Assembly (NCBI GenBank): GCA_014905825.1
Contig: JACGCN010000008.1
Coordinates: forward strand, 744,001 to 808,000
Length of the DNA stretch: 64,000 nt
Source: Lyophyllum atratum
Taxonomy: Eukaryota > Basidiomycota > Agaricomycetes > Agaricales > Lyophyllaceae
Reading direction: 5' to 3'
The notes below the pieces were generated by a model. It searched no databases, was not told where the DNA came from, and saw only the letters and a program-made list of their open reading frames with translations. The position numbers and the translations under genes were made by a program. Below, piece after piece: positions 22,409 through 34,932 of this stretch (its first letter is position 1; every line of letters begins with the position of its first letter).

Positions 22409-23764
22409 TGGTGATGTGTGAACAGAGTCGAGGGGGTTAAAGCCTCAATTCTGCCGTAAGTATATATGTGCTTCCGTCGCATCAATAGGGAACCAAAGTG
22501 ATAGCCAAAATGTGCATTCTTCGTCTAGTAAGCACTGCATCAAGGATGGAAGTGTATCCCAGCATCCCACACGTAATTTCTGGAAGTGTTTTGGTCGGCT
22601 CAGCTACTAATAGTCAAATATCATGATCGGATGATGCGATTTTAGAAGATGGGAGAACACAGCTGTAGCTTAGCTGCAGAATACCTTCCGATATCTTTGA
22701 TATAACCGTGTCCTTGTGGAGTGTGAATCAGGCTTGTGATCACCTCTTTCTTTAAGCATCAACTTCGGAGTGGAGTGCGTTTCAACCTGAGTGCTGAACC
22801 GGTGCACAATATGTATGGGACGCTGATCGAGGTAAAGAAACTCACATGAGTATGTAACGCGGATTTCATCTGCATTGCTGTGCTCACTGAGTTGATGTGC
22901 ACTGAAACTTGGAATTATGTGTTACCTTCACTACAAATACGTAAGTCACAGTCAGCCCAAATCGATACTGCATGAGACATACCAAGTAAGCAAAGGTACA
23001 GCTGTACAGAGAGTGAAGAATCCACCACCCCACAGTTACTAAATTTCCAGGATGCGAGCTTCCTACAAGACGTGGTTCTCAAAACCAGCACATGCATACA
23101 TATGCTGTTGCCGTGTTGCTGTCACCAGTTATATAAGAGTGCCGGTCTTACCTGCTTCCTTAAGACATTGTCGGCATTCGCCTACATCATACGTACGTAT
23201 ATCTTCGCTTTCTGCAACCTTCGTTCAGCAGGGGCGTAGCTTCAAATCGGGTAGAGTCCAGAGAGTGTAAGCGCAAGAGTAAGTACATCCACTCAGACAA
23301 GAGCCCCGAGATCGAGCCGAAGACGCGGAGTGACTGCGAAGTATGGGTCTCGAGAGACTCACGGCCCTAATTCGTATGATGGCATGGATTGAATCGGTGG
23401 AGGGAGGGTGAAAGCTATTCGCTTCGTCGCATGAGGCCGGGAACAGCCGAAGCTCGTAGTTGACACAACTTGAAGCATCCCATTATCTTGCTGGAAAACT
23501 TGTGGGCCGGGAGACGCCATCTTCCAATTGTACCGCCCGGTGTGTTGAAGCCCTAAACTTGCGAACCATATCACGGAAATCCCTATCAACGACTCGCGAC
23601 GCCTGCCACTTGCCTGCTCAGGCTCAAGCTGCCGTCAATATTGTTTACGACGATAGGCAGACTAGACAACGGCTCAGAAAGGTCAGCGGCGGACAGATCT
23701 AGTATTTGTTTCAGGGTCTATCTTGAAAGCAGCGCTATCGAGGAAGCAGGTATTAATTCAAAGG
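22409..23764. other. Intergenic DNA, no recognised gene
   Basis: No supported gene. Short minus-strand frames with hydrophobic content near 22915-23100 may be fragments of another membrane protein, but no conserved motif is visible. This stretch contains the promoter of the DUF6534-like gene on its left side and the 3' flank of the flavin monooxygenase on its right. Confidence 0.35.
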
Positions 23765-26277
23765 CTAGTTGTTTTTTTTTCCCCGAGGGTGCCTCAGAGC
23801 GGGGATTTTTTCCTCCATAGCCTTGATTTCTACATCGGGATGCGAATGAAACTTAAGAGACGTAGTGAATCAATAATAATGACCTTACGTAGTGCCAAAT
23901 GGTTTGAGAAAAATCGGTTGACTTGGAAGCTCCCTGGCATGGCGCATTAAGTAGGCGACTGCTATTCTAGATGAGATGCGGCGGTACTTACCAGCCATAT
24001 ACCAAAGCCCGGTTCGAGAAAGTGGGCGATACATGTTCATTTCTCCCTCTTCGTTGACGCCTAAAAGCGGAGGGCAGTCATCGGCAACTTTATTTCCACA
24101 AATTTGGCGAATGGAATCTCGCATGTCTCCAACTCTTCGGTAGAGATGGGTCAAAAGCATTCCTGCGCATGCGTTCTGACTCACCCAGTCGCAAAGACGA
24201 TAATATCCGCTGATAGCCTGCTTCCGTTGTCAAACTCGAGCCCACTATCAAAGAAAGCCTTGATTTGACTGTCGTTTTTTAATTTAATTTTGCCGTCAAT
24301 AATCAACTGACTTCCGCCGATGTCTGAAGTATTCAGTCAATGAATCGAGATAGTAAAGAAATGGCAACCGACCGAAATAGTGACCACCTGCTTTTTCCTT
24401 TAATTGTAGCAGAATACCAGCCTCTTTGATACCGCTATTTACTCTAAACCCAACACTTCGGAGCTGCTTGAGGGTATCTCTAGAGGATTCCGCGATGCAA
24501 TCTGATTAGAGGCCCTCCCCAGCTAAATTTCTACGCTCACTCGTGTGCATCCAAGATTGCTTTAGTAGAACGTTGTGCCATACCGCCTTCCAGTAGGAGA
24601 TGTGGCATAGAATGGAACAATCTGTCCGAAATCTCCAAAGGAGGACCGTCTTCCCTGTATAAAGCTGTAGGATCTAGTAAGGAACTTGCAAAGAACAGAA
24701 AATTTAGTCAGGCCTACCACCCCCTAGAAATTGCCATTGTTGGTCAAGATTCATGACGAAAGTCGAGCTTCTTTGGAACATAGTAACGTCTATGCAAGAA
24801 TGAGAGCTAAACCATGCTCAAGAAATAAGTTTAGCTTGCCGATATCATTCCGTGCAAGATCAGAGGCAATGTCGTGGCCTGTGTTTATTAAGTTAGAAAA
24901 CGGCTGACCCCAAGTTAGTCACCTTGGCGTCACCTGCATTCCCCGCGCCAATCACGATTACTTTCTTTCCCTTGTAATCCGAAGCCCGCTTGTACAGAGA
25001 AGAATGGAACACTATCCCTTTATACGTGTCCTAGGATCAATAGTTGAGGAATCTAGGGAGGAAGGAAAGTCAGAATAAAGCGTACTTTGTTTGGTATGTC
25101 AGGGACCTTGGGATGTCCATCACCAACTCCCGCGGCAATCACTGCGAGAGGCGTCAGCATTGAAGAAATAAAAATGCGAGGGGAGCCAACCTAAGTGATT
25201 GACCACAAAAACGCGGATAGTACTATCATGTCGCCGAACGGAGACTGACCATTTCCCGTCGCGGCCTTGAATAGCATTTTGAACAGTTGAAGAGGTCCAG
25301 ACGTTCAATTCCAGAAGCTCGGCGTAACCCTCGAGCCATTCAGCCATCTGTAGTGTGTTTTAGAGAGCAGAAGCAAAGTAGGTGGGAATATAAACCTTTA
25401 AAGATGGGGTATATACCGGCCATGTAGGAGGAAACCTTTTCACGAAATGTGAGGTAAGTGAATTAATAGCTGTTAAGATAATAACAACTAACGGCATGTA
25501 AGGCATATGATCATTCCCTGACTCAGATTTCAGATTAATCAGAGATGAATCTAGGAGACGGTACTTACAAACTGGGAAGTGTAGACATAGCGTGTCGTAT
25601 CGTCTGCGCCACGAGTCTCCGATTCGAGAATCTTTCTCTATCATCAACGTAGGGACACCCAAATACTTCAATCTCGCGGCTAGCGAAAGAGCACTTTGTC
25701 CAGCGCCTACAATCAGAACTGACGGATTGACGCCGTTAAACTCGCTCTCCTTTCGACGTTCCTCTGCCCATTCTAGTCCAGGGATGGTGCGACGACTCCG
25801 TAGAGCGCCAATCCTCGCTGGAAAACCTTTCAAGCTTTCGAGATTCGTGAAAACCGTGAATGCTTTCCACTCGCCCGTCGATGTAGGTACGAGGCGAAAC
25901 ACCCCCGAACAGCGACCGTAATCCACGTCGAACTCGAACATCCCGATGATCCAAACCAAGTCCGGGTATGGCCGTTGCAACTGAACGAACTCCTTTCGCT
26001 TCAGTGCTCGCATCTGAGGGCAACCGCGATCTTTCAAAACCGGCCTGATCTTTTCAGAGCCCTCGAAAGTACGCATGTCCCATGTCAAAGCTAGCAAATC
26101 TCGCCAGAGAGCATCTGGGCAGAGCAACCCGAGAGTCTGCTCGACATCGCCTATGCATCTGGCGAAGGAGGAGAACCATTCTTCGGCTACTTGGGATGCA
26201 TTGAGGTGCTCAGGAACCACCGAACCAAGTTTCTCCAACGTAGGGATACGAGATATCCAAGCCTGCGAGCGATCCAT
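23765..26277 (-). CDS. Flavin-dependent monooxygenase (FMO/YUCCA-like)
   Basis: Fourteen exons sum to 608 codons, with introns at 25518-25568, 25436-25492, 25348-25395, 25142-25190, 25031-25085, 24879-24933, 24790-24839, 24674-24717, 24480-24540, 24324-24372, 24135-24184, 23934-23991 and 23830-23888. An N-terminal domain of about 150 residues looks NTF2/SnoaL-like. The FAD-binding motif VGAGQSALSLAARL starts at residue 190, and the NADPH-binding motif IGAGNAGHDIASDLARN lies near 356. FATG occurs late, followed by the family-typical DSIRQIC and GVNEEGEM segments and FFSNHLALQIKAMEE at the end. Enzymes of this type use O2 and NADPH to oxygenate N, S or C atoms of small soluble substrates. The gene lies 477 bp from, and on the same strand as, the PLP enzyme. 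Intron 24790-24839 begins with GC rather than GT, and exon 25493-25517 is only 25 nt. Intact; the substrate is unknown. Confidence 0.93.
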
Positions 26278-26754
26278 GGTTTAGAGCTGGAAAGAAACTA
26301 TTCGACAACCACATACCTAATTTCTGTTAGGGGGCCGTACCCCGAACGATCTTTGATATCGCTCAAACCCCCTGACGTATCAAGTCCGATTTCTTGCCTT
26401 CGGTGTGTCCTCATTGATCATCTCTCACCCCGGAATGATGTTGGTAGTACTGTGACAGGGCTGTCACGAGGAAACTTAAGAGTATACCGGTGACGACAGG
26501 TGTTATTGGCACCGAATCAGAATACAACACGCAAAGGAAGACCTTTCAAGATTCTAAAGCTGGAACTCAGCGCTCATCAGAGTCTTCGGAAGTAGTCAAT
26601 GCGTGGCGGCGTCAGCATCACGATAACGTATATCTGGTATTGACAAATTGGGAATCCTGCACGGCATCCTTGTGTAATGTGTCAGTGAGGATAATTTGGG
26701 AGGAAGGTTGAATCTCACATACTCTCCAAAGATGATCCGAGACAAACATGAGTT

Positions 26755-28445
26755 CTACATGCCGAACTCTTCCCTCATCTCTACGCACACACTCAATAGT
26801 GTATTCCCAAGCAATTCGAAATCGGAGATCTGTTACCCATGAGTACAATATTTTGAATCCGAGACAGTGAGAATACCTCATTATATATCTGGGCACTGAC
26901 TCGTGTCCACCAGTGACAATTGTGGTGATATATCACGACGTAAACCTTCCTTTCCTCGAGTAATTTGCGATCGAATGCACGCGCGATGTCTGGGGACGAT
27001 TTGACGCTGCCTGACAGCGGGAGCCTGATATTAACCTAGTGGGAATCAGTGACCCAAGATAATGACAGGGGGATAGATTGCCACCATGCTTGCAGTCAGC
27101 TCGAACTGTGTCTGCGTTACTTCCATTATCTCTGTGTCAAGAATTCTTGCCAGCAGTTTACCGCCATTTACTGCTAATGCGTGGCAATAGTTGATTATCC
27201 TTTCCTCACCACCTAATGAAGCTCGAAAGTCGAGTGCTAGAAGCGAGACAATTGAGTTGACCCAAGAGATAAGAATGATACAGAGGCTAACCAGCATTGA
27301 TGGTCAGGGGTGTCACGACATCGCTAGATCCGTTCCCTGACGAAAAGAAGGTGAGGCGAGTGAGTTATAGATATCTCGTAACGTACAGTGGAACTCGGCC
27401 GCGAATTGCGACATGGTTTTTTGACCTATTGTCGGCTCCAACCATCCAAGGCCGAGGGGAATGTCGTGAGGAATCATATGTTGGTTTCTGCCGTCGCGAC
27501 ATTCAGTAGAGGTCATGAAAACTGAGCTCAGACGGCGCACCTTGTGGCAACATATAGGAGACCGCAACCTCTTTTTGCGTAGAGCCACTTACTACAGTTC
27601 TGTCCAGTGGCTTTTTGAGGAAACAACAACACGCGGACAAGAGGGATATTCAATCTTACCGCAACCCAGAAGTCTACCTCTATCTCAGACAGATTGATGT
27701 GCAACTCTTGTCCGAGCGAGTGAGCAGCATCTACAATACTTATTACTCCCTCTGAGTGGCAAATCCGAACCATGTCTCGCCAAGGCATCGAGACGCCTGG
27801 GGTGGACACGATGCTGTCAAACAATGCGAAGATCCTCACCCGGCTGCTGGTGTTCGTCATTTTGAGATCACGAAGATGGAAGGTAAACCGAGATAGAATA
27901 GACGCATGTGTCTCTGGAAAACTCAACGTAAACTCGGACAGGACGGGGGAGAATGTGAGGTGTTCAAGTGCGGAAATGTTTCTACCAATCTGCGAGAACG
28001 CAGTGGATGCTGACACAATTTTAATTTCATGTACCCAGAGTAAGGGTATGAGATCTTACTATGAACAAGGACGACTTCGCTGTTGACCCCTAGAATGCTG
28101 CGTAGGATGGTGTTGATTCCGTGGGTGACGTTGGGAACGAAGACACATTCATTTTCTGAAGCGCCGACAAAACTCGCCAATCGGCTTCGAATTTCTGCGA
28201 TTCGGTTTCCTAGATGCCGACGAATGAAGAGATCTGGATTCTGTTCGACTTGTTCGGATATTTTGTTATAGGCAAGGCGGACAGCGTGAGGAAGACATCC
28301 AAAGGAGCCTAAGGTAAGTGTTAATAGTGGGGAAAAGATTTACTAACCTAAAATATCTATACATACCATGATTGAGATGGAGGAAGCTGGGGTCCAACGC
28401 GAAATGAGGGAGCATGCCATGCCCATATCCGAGGGGGGAAGTCAT
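26755..28445 (-). CDS. PLP-dependent class V aminotransferase-fold enzyme (IPN epimerase/lyase-like)
   Basis: Nine exons give 422 residues; introns are 28309-28366, 28010-28059, 27600-27659, 27488-27540, 27337-27386, 27237-27291, 27036-27084 and 26830-26876. The start region contains the family hallmark LNHGSFG, followed by VPNVTHGINTIL, DSIVSTPGVSMPW, VDAAHSLGQ (Asp pairing with the PLP ring) and CSKWLYAKRGCGLLYV, where Lys230 should carry PLP. The end ELLGNTLLSVCVEMREE is typical. Relatives include isopenicillin N epimerase-like proteins, cysteine desulfurase-like proteins and the fungal ergothioneine lyase; sequence alone does not choose between them. An unusual point is Ser before the PLP lysine, where most relatives have His (NCHKW). 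It probably acts with the neighbouring oxygenase on an amino acid-derived compound, but that is inference from proximity. Confidence 0.92.
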
Positions 28446-28616
28446 CGTTGAGAAATAGAATTGCTCAAACGCGTGAGCCGATAAACGACCGTTGTGCTGT
28501 GAGTATGTAGCGACCTAAAAGAATTACATGCCATTTACGAGAATGCATCAGGAGAGTGTGATGACACCAACTATAAGTCTTAGTTTGGGCATATTTAAAT
28601 GGATCGAATTAGTAGG

Positions 28617-29672
28617 CAGCCGGTCAGCGAGAACAGTTTGTTCTGTTTCTCTGGTACGACCAAACCTTCGTCATGTACAATTGCCAGTACGTCTGTTTTT
28701 CTCTTTCAATGATTACTTAAATGATGTCTAGTGGCCTGCTCTATTCTCCCAAGCGGTCTTCACCGTGGTCCAGGCCTTGCAACGGCAAGACGCGAATCAC
28801 ATTCCCCAGACTTGGAGTCCCCAAATAGCAACGAGCTTCCCTTTTCACGACCCTCGAGGGTCTTGTTTCCGATAAAGTCCTGAAGGTCGTTGTTGGACAA
28901 CCCTGGTCTCTCTCCACCACGCTCTGACATCGACGCAATTAAGGAGCTCCTTCCTCCTGTTGCTGAGAGGCAGATTTTTCTATTCTCTGCAACGGTTTCT
29001 AAGGCCATTCAAGAAGTTGCTGAACAGTCTCGGGCACCTAACCACGAGTTCATCAACTGCGTTACCAGTGATACATCGCCTGTTGACGCTCATGTCAAAC
29101 GTTACTACACCGTGCTCCCCAATGCCAAGGACCAAATCCCCCACACGCTCCGGCTCATCGCTCATGACCAACTCCTTAACTCCGGTTCCACCAAAGCCAT
29201 TATCTTCCTCCCTACCATGAAGATGACCCAGCTCTTTGCCACAGCCATTCGCGAAATGAGCAGGTCCGTTCTCCCTGCGGGTCGCAACACCAACGTTTAC
29301 GAGATCCACTCCAAGAAGGCTATGGAATCCCGCACCAGAGCGTCAAGCTCTTTCCGTAACGACACCTCTGGCGCGTCTATTCTGGTCACCTCTGACGTGT
29401 CCGCCCGCGGTGTGGACTACCCCGGTGTCACCCACGTCATTCAGGTCGGTATCCCCGGCTCCACAGAACAGTATGTCCACCGTGTCCGCAAACACCCAGG
29501 CCGTGGGGATCTCATTCTTCTTCTTTGGGAGATGGGTCTCGTCAAGCAGAGGCTCAGCGCGGTCCCTCTCAAACCTCTTACGACCCAGGAACTCGAAGAA
29601 CTCGCCAAGGCGTTCGACAACGACCCTTCCGCCTTTTTCGCAAACGCTCCTGCACCTCGTGCCCCACCCTGA
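28617..29672 (+). pseudogene. Gutted DEAD-box helicase copy
   Basis: This is a damaged copy of the intact helicase at 58298-60727. It begins inside exon 1 (SARTV segment), so the start codon is missing. About 620 bp are deleted at 28911, removing the ATP-binding motif, the PTRELASQ and TPGRL motifs and the DEAD box; the sequence resumes at RSDIDAIKE. Of the helicase core, motif III (FSAT), the FLPT region and motif V (TSDVSARGVDYPGV) remain. A further in-frame 15-nt deletion near 29490 removes the GRTGR of motif VI, and 12 nt are lost further on. The copy stops at 29672, before the RGG-rich tail. It cannot encode a working helicase, although 28890-29672 is still open. Confidence 0.92.
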
Positions 29673-29910
29673 GAGAGGAGAAGTAAAAGAAATCTCGGGT
29701 ACACCTATCGGCATTGAAAACCATTATTTCGGACAAACTTTTGTTCATGATGAAACTGTTACATTCCCAAGCTTCAGTAAATGCTGTATTACGCCCCACC
29801 TATCAATGTGTAGTTAACAATCAAATAGGGTCGCGCCCAGATATTCGATCCACAAATCCACAAGGGCGCCAGGGCATCATCAGTTACATTACAAACGAAG
29901 TCAATGCCCT

Positions 29911-31174
29911 TCATCCCCTAATTCCAGCCGCCGTAAGTTCCACCAACTCTTGAGGTCTATCCCAGTGAACCTGCGCTACATTAATCACCACACGCATGAC
30001 AGATGGAGGATCTCTTACAAAGTGGTTGCCCCCTTCCACTAAAAAGAAGCTCGTCGGTCGTATTTTCTTACCCTCGGCTACGAATCTTTCGTAATTCCTC
30101 TTCGCCTCAATATAACCCCATACGCAATGCCAGTTCGCCCTAGTCGCACTGATGTAAGTGACAGGGACCTTTGGGAAGAACGTCTGCGTGAGTTTCTCGT
30201 CGAAGAGAACGCGCTGGGTGAAATCATTGAGGGTCGGCTGCATGGGCGGAACGTACCTACAGAAGGCTTAGGTCAGAGGACACAAAAATAACCAGCATAA
30301 CACGTCACTCACATGCGCAGTTCAGATCTCACCGCAGCAGATTCACAGTAGTTCCTCTGGAACTCTTCGGGTGTCCACGAAGTGACCGTAGCGTGATCGG
30401 TGCGCTTTCTGTAGTCCAATCCATGGATGGTACCCGAGACATCTGGGTGATCGTAGTACGAGCTAACCCAGAAACCGAAGTTCTTGTACAACTCCTCAGG
30501 AGTTTTACAATCTGGGTCGGTCCAGGGATTGTATGTCTTGTGGTCCGCAGGAAGTTCATATCCGAAAGATAAGTAGGGTGGATCTTCATAACAATCACCT
30601 ATTATTAAAGAGCCCTGATCATGAATACTTGACGTACCGTATAAAACAAGATCTTTCACGTAGGGTTCCAACAAAGCGTATAGTTCGGACGAGATGAGAC
30701 TAGGGTCAGAGAAGAGTGCCATGGCGGTCGCTGTGCCCATCGACCAGCCCATGATAGCGAAGCCACCAGACTTGTGGTCGGCGCTTATCTTGGGAATAGA
30801 TTCCTTTTCAATATACTGTTTGAGGAAATCGGCAACTTGGACCGCGAGTCTGTCGAGGAAAACCTTGCGACCTTCGTTGAGATCCTCGAGCTCGGCGTCG
30901 GTGTATTTGGTTGAGCCGGGATAATCTCTGCGGTTCCAAATGACGGTCCGCAAATCGTTTACATGGGCATACTCGTGCATCTTTTCAAAGCACGCTGTGA
31001 CGCTTGTTAGTCTTATTTCGTATGTATCGTAATAACGGTAGACTTACGTCCAGTGAAAGCGCTACCATGAAGGACGACGAGAGTAGTGTAGTTAGCGGAG
31101 CCTGGAGGTGCGCCGCTGTCAGTGAAGAATATCTCGATCCCGCCAGAGAGCTTGTAGGTATGTGAGGACACCAT
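29911..31174 (-). CDS. Alpha/beta hydrolase, copy 1
   Basis: Three exons (31048-31174, 30313-30994, 29911-30256; introns 30995-31047 and 30257-30312) give 384 residues. The nucleophile elbow is GWSMG with Ser127. An upstream LVVLHGSAF segment matches the HG oxyanion region, and EGGNHFVRD near the end supplies the likely catalytic His348. There is no signal peptide, so it is probably cytosolic. The fold covers esterases, lipases and thioesterase-like enzymes, and the substrate is unknown. It is arranged tail-to-tail with the helicase pseudogene. A second intact copy lies at 61182-62451; I count 11 differences over the 223 residues of the main shared exon segment and 13 over the last 110. Confidence 0.92.
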
Positions 31175-32071
31175 TGTCGAAGTTGGGGATTTGGAAATGC
31201 AAGTTCCAGGGCATTATGAATAGAATCCCTTCCCCGAAGTTTCAGTCCGAACTTCGTACGAATAACATCATATGGTCGAACTGACAGGTTAGATGGTAGT
31301 GCAGCGGGGCTCGGAGACCTAGATTCAGGCATGACGTGAATGAACCAGCTCAAGTTGTCAACGAAGTGTTCGAAACCCTTCGACCTAGAAGACAGGAAGA
31401 GGCATCACATTTTGGGGCTTGTGGATGAGAACAGGTCGTGAGACATGCGGTCCCGATTTAGAAAGACGGCACACTGAGATAGGTTACCGTTTACCACCTG
31501 TCTCCAGTGCCTCCTTCACTTTTCATCTTCTTATGATTACCAGCCGGGAACATTAGATTCTCAGTCCTGGCTCGTCGGATCGTTACCTGTCTGAGAGGCT
31601 TGGTTGACCCGTCTTGGTCAAATTGGCAGTGTTAATGTGGGTCCACTGTGATTATAACCTCACTAGCCTCACTGATTGCACACCAACGAGCTCCGACGGT
31701 CGTTCGACGTGCGTATATTAGTTCAGAATTCAGAATACTGACGCCGAAATGGGTCTTTGGCCTGTGACACTGTAATCAAGTTACCAGGGACCAGTATTGT
31801 GTGTAGGCCATAGCTGATTCTTGGCGTCATATAATCCGTTGCCCCGAAGGCGTAAGTGACATCTATCTATCGATTATCTTCTCACGTTTTCATCACATTC
31901 AGACCTTTTCTAGTTGGTTTGCCTTTTTATTCTGGCAATAAGGATGAGACAATTCACGTACTTGCTTCTCCGTCGACAACGCTTCCTATCATCCATACAT
32001 CCGTAAACATTACACCCCGGGTGTGCATTGATTCCTTAAAGCGACACAATTACCACTAGGCCTCAAAGACT
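31175..32071. other. Intergenic region between divergent hydrolase and O-methyltransferase genes
   Basis: About 900 bp shared upstream by the minus-strand hydrolase and the plus-strand O-methyltransferase. No gene is seen. Much of it is part of the duplicated block and is also found at about 62450-63460. Confidence 0.5.
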
Positions 32072-33950
32072 ATGGCAGGAAGGGCAGCTATTGAGACCCT
32101 CCTAAAGCTCATCACCTCGTCTGCTCAAGATGCGTTAGGTCAATACGAAAGTTATGGTCAAGAACCCCCTCTGCTCTCTTCCACTGTCTCTCATCCTCTC
32201 GACACCGCAAATGACACTCTAGCGCTCCGCAAGGCCATTCGTGTGCTTGAGGGGGCCTGCGAACAGCTTTGCACAGCCCTTGCACCACCAGTCCATACCA
32301 TTGTCAACGTCAGTGATTATTCAAATAACACGATGATCTAATGAACTAGCTCACTCTGGATTCACAGAGAGGGCAAAATCTTGACTGGATCTGTCTTCTT
32401 GTAGCAATTGAGGCAAGAATAGCTGATTCCCTCTATGGCAAAGACGAAGGCATGCATGTGGAAGAAATATCAAAGTCTGTTGGTATTGAAAGCGGCAAAC
32501 TCGCCCGCATACTTCGTCTCCTCGCCACGAAACATGTCTTTACAGAAGGTTCGTAAAACTGATACTATCGGTAACGAAATTTTGAATCCTCCTTCTAGTC
32601 GAACCGGAAATTTTTGCAAACAATCGACTCTCTCTAGTTTTGCAATCGTCGAGTAACGTATCTTACTTGACCTACTGCCACACGACCTTAGGACCGAAGG
32701 CCGCCTCAGTCTTCTACGACAACCTGACAAACAAAGATTACGCGACTTCTTACGATCCCGGAAAGTCACCGTTCATGCAGGCTGTTCAAGACGAGGGTAT
32801 ACGGGGCAGTTTCTTTGACTGGCTAAAAGCCCATGTGCGTGCATCATAGTAATAGTTACATACCGGATAAGTTACTCAAACCTGGATTACAGCCCGAAAA
32901 GCGAGCAGTATGTTAGGAATTTCTCTGAGCCATTGAATATTCTAAACCGCAGATAGACTTTTGGACGTGCCATGGTAGGCTTGGGGCAGGTAATGAGCTC
33001 CCTGTCCGTTTTACATCGTGAGCATTCTACTTCACTCGAGTACCTTCGTCTCAAAAACAAATATCTGCAGATTTTCCTTGGTCGGAGATCTCTACAGTAT
33101 GTGACGTCGGTTCTGGAGTGGGAGCCTTCTCGCTGCCCTTAGCAAGAGCATACCCTCAGTTAAGAATAAGTCTTTTCGATTTGCCAGAGACCATTGAGCA
33201 GGCTGTCGAGGTGTGTTTCATGACCGTTTTCGAGCTCTGCGGATATTCTAACATTAATCAGCTCTGGTCTCAAGAGTATCCCCAAGCCTTGAAGGAACCA
33301 ATTCAAGTCAATTTAATCGGTGGTGATTTTTTCCAGCAGGTTGATGTCATGGAGCAGGATGTATACTATGTACGGCACGTTCTCGGAAGGTTTGACAAAT
33401 TCATATAGCTAATCACACCCCGAATAGCTTCGTAACATTATCCACAATTGGCCTGACGCGCAAGCTCAGCAAATCCTTGGTAAAGTTCGGGAAGCGATGG
33501 GTCGCGACAGTCGCTTGTTGATTCGTATGTGAACTCGACATATAACTATTTTTTCATAACTTAATTATTCTCGTAGATGATCATGTCCTTCCGCACATCA
33601 ACCAGACGGAGCTAGAGGCTGCTGAGATGGAAGTAGTGAGAATGCCACTCTCTCCTAATCGTCTATTGGTCTCGGGCTAAGCCTCACTTACAGGCCCCGC
33701 TACCATTGCTACCCAATTATGGCGCAGGTGCCGTGCGGACCTACTACCAAGATCTGACGATGTTGTTTACCTACAATTCGAAGGAAAGAACTCTGGATGA
33801 ATCTGTGGCGTTGGCGTAAGTATTTAACGTCCATGCGTTTTCGCCACTCACGCCGCATCACATAGTTCTACTGTTGGATTACGCTTACAGAAGGTGTGGG
33901 ACTTGGCAGAAACCTCACTTCTGGAGTTCAGGTTGATTGAATGCGACTGA
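32072..33950 (+). CDS. S-adenosylmethionine-dependent O-methyltransferase
   Basis: Eleven exons sum to 449 residues: 32072-32308, 32368-32548, 32599-32834, 32893-32907, 32957-33017, 33071-33210, 33262-33378, 33428-33524, 33577-33635, 33694-33815 and 33866-33950. The fourth exon is only 15 nt. The N-terminal half has the winged-helix dimerisation features of the plant caffeate-type family (ARIADSLYG, ISKSVGIESGKLARILRLLA). The S-adenosylmethionine motif is CDVGSGVGAFSLPLA near residues 254-268, and the catalytic His lies in IIHNWPDA (His335). It methylates a hydroxyl group on an aromatic or polyketide-like acceptor that cannot be named. A broken paralogue is at 19711-20440. All splice sites keep phase, so this copy appears functional. 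The first Met was chosen because it starts the MAGRAAIETLL segment also present in the relic. Confidence 0.93.
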
Positions 33951-34932
33951 AATAACAAGTCATCACGGTTGCAGTGTTGCTTTCGTTAACGTTGTGAAAG
34001 ACACAGTTTTGGCATTTATTTACATGTGAAGAAGACTTTCGAACTCTCGTTACTTATCTGAGTGGAAAGTTTGCAAGTTTGCTACCTGCTGGAACTTTTT
34101 CGACAAATCTGCCGCTGCGGAGCTTTCCGGGTTTTCTATCGGCTGATCGGACATGATGCCAATCGTGGTCGAGCCTCTGGTCGAGCTCCTCCCACGTCTG
34201 CTACATCCATCATGTCAAGTTGGTCTACCGTTTCTCAGAGTCTCTACTAGAAAGTGCCAGTCACATCCCATTGTCGTTGAACCGATGAACACGGCTCCAC
34301 GCGATCTTAATGAGAAACCGTATGCACATCTTCATCATGCATCTCCTGAATTGATCGTACAGTACCAGGAGTATGGTGCAACAAGTCCTTGTTCTTTGGC
34401 GCCCATCTTTGCTCGGCTGAGCACGAATTCGCCTGTGAGACCGGAATCTGTGTCGCGGTCCCAGCGTGGGATACACGCTCACACTTTACTCCCATCTTGG
34501 TAACCCAACCGAAGGCGCCTGCTATCTGCGGCGTTTCTAAAATCGTTCTTCGCAAACTTCGTGTCGTTTGCTACTCCACTGAATCCACGCAATCATTACG
34601 TGCTTCAATTCATCACTATGAGTGTCAGCTTATCCTTGCTTCCGTATGGCTGCCCAAACGCGGTAGAACGGGGTCCTTGTCAGTTGAGAGGCCAAACCAA
34701 ACTGAGTCGTTCGCTACCCAAACTACACAACATCAGCAGCTATGCAAGTCGAATAGAAAGATCCGAGCCCGGCCTGATACCCCCGATGGTTAATAGTGCA
34801 TCGCGTTAGTGGGTACTTGCCGCTTCGCTTGCGTTTACGTCGGGACCACCTATAACTTTTGTACGCGCCACCTGTGAGTTGTCGATTCTTCACCGGCCGG
34901 TAACGCTAATAAGTTCTCCTCTAAAGTAAAGC
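33951..34932. other. Intergenic DNA, no recognised gene
   Basis: Overlapping frames of 60-134 codons occur on both strands without motifs. The final part precedes the adenylation-domain gene and should contain its promoter. Confidence 0.35.

Larger units (their letters stand above)
28617..31798. repeat. Segmental duplication, left copy
   Basis: This block matches 58340-63460 in gene order and orientation: helicase fragment, then hydrolase on the opposite strand, then shared intergenic sequence. Flanking non-coding DNA matches too, for example acctagaagacagg near 31383 and 62969, and the phrase cctgtgacactgtaatcaa near 31762 and 63422. It differs by large deletions in the helicase here and by extra sequence in the right copy between about 62520 and 62950. 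Confidence 0.88.
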
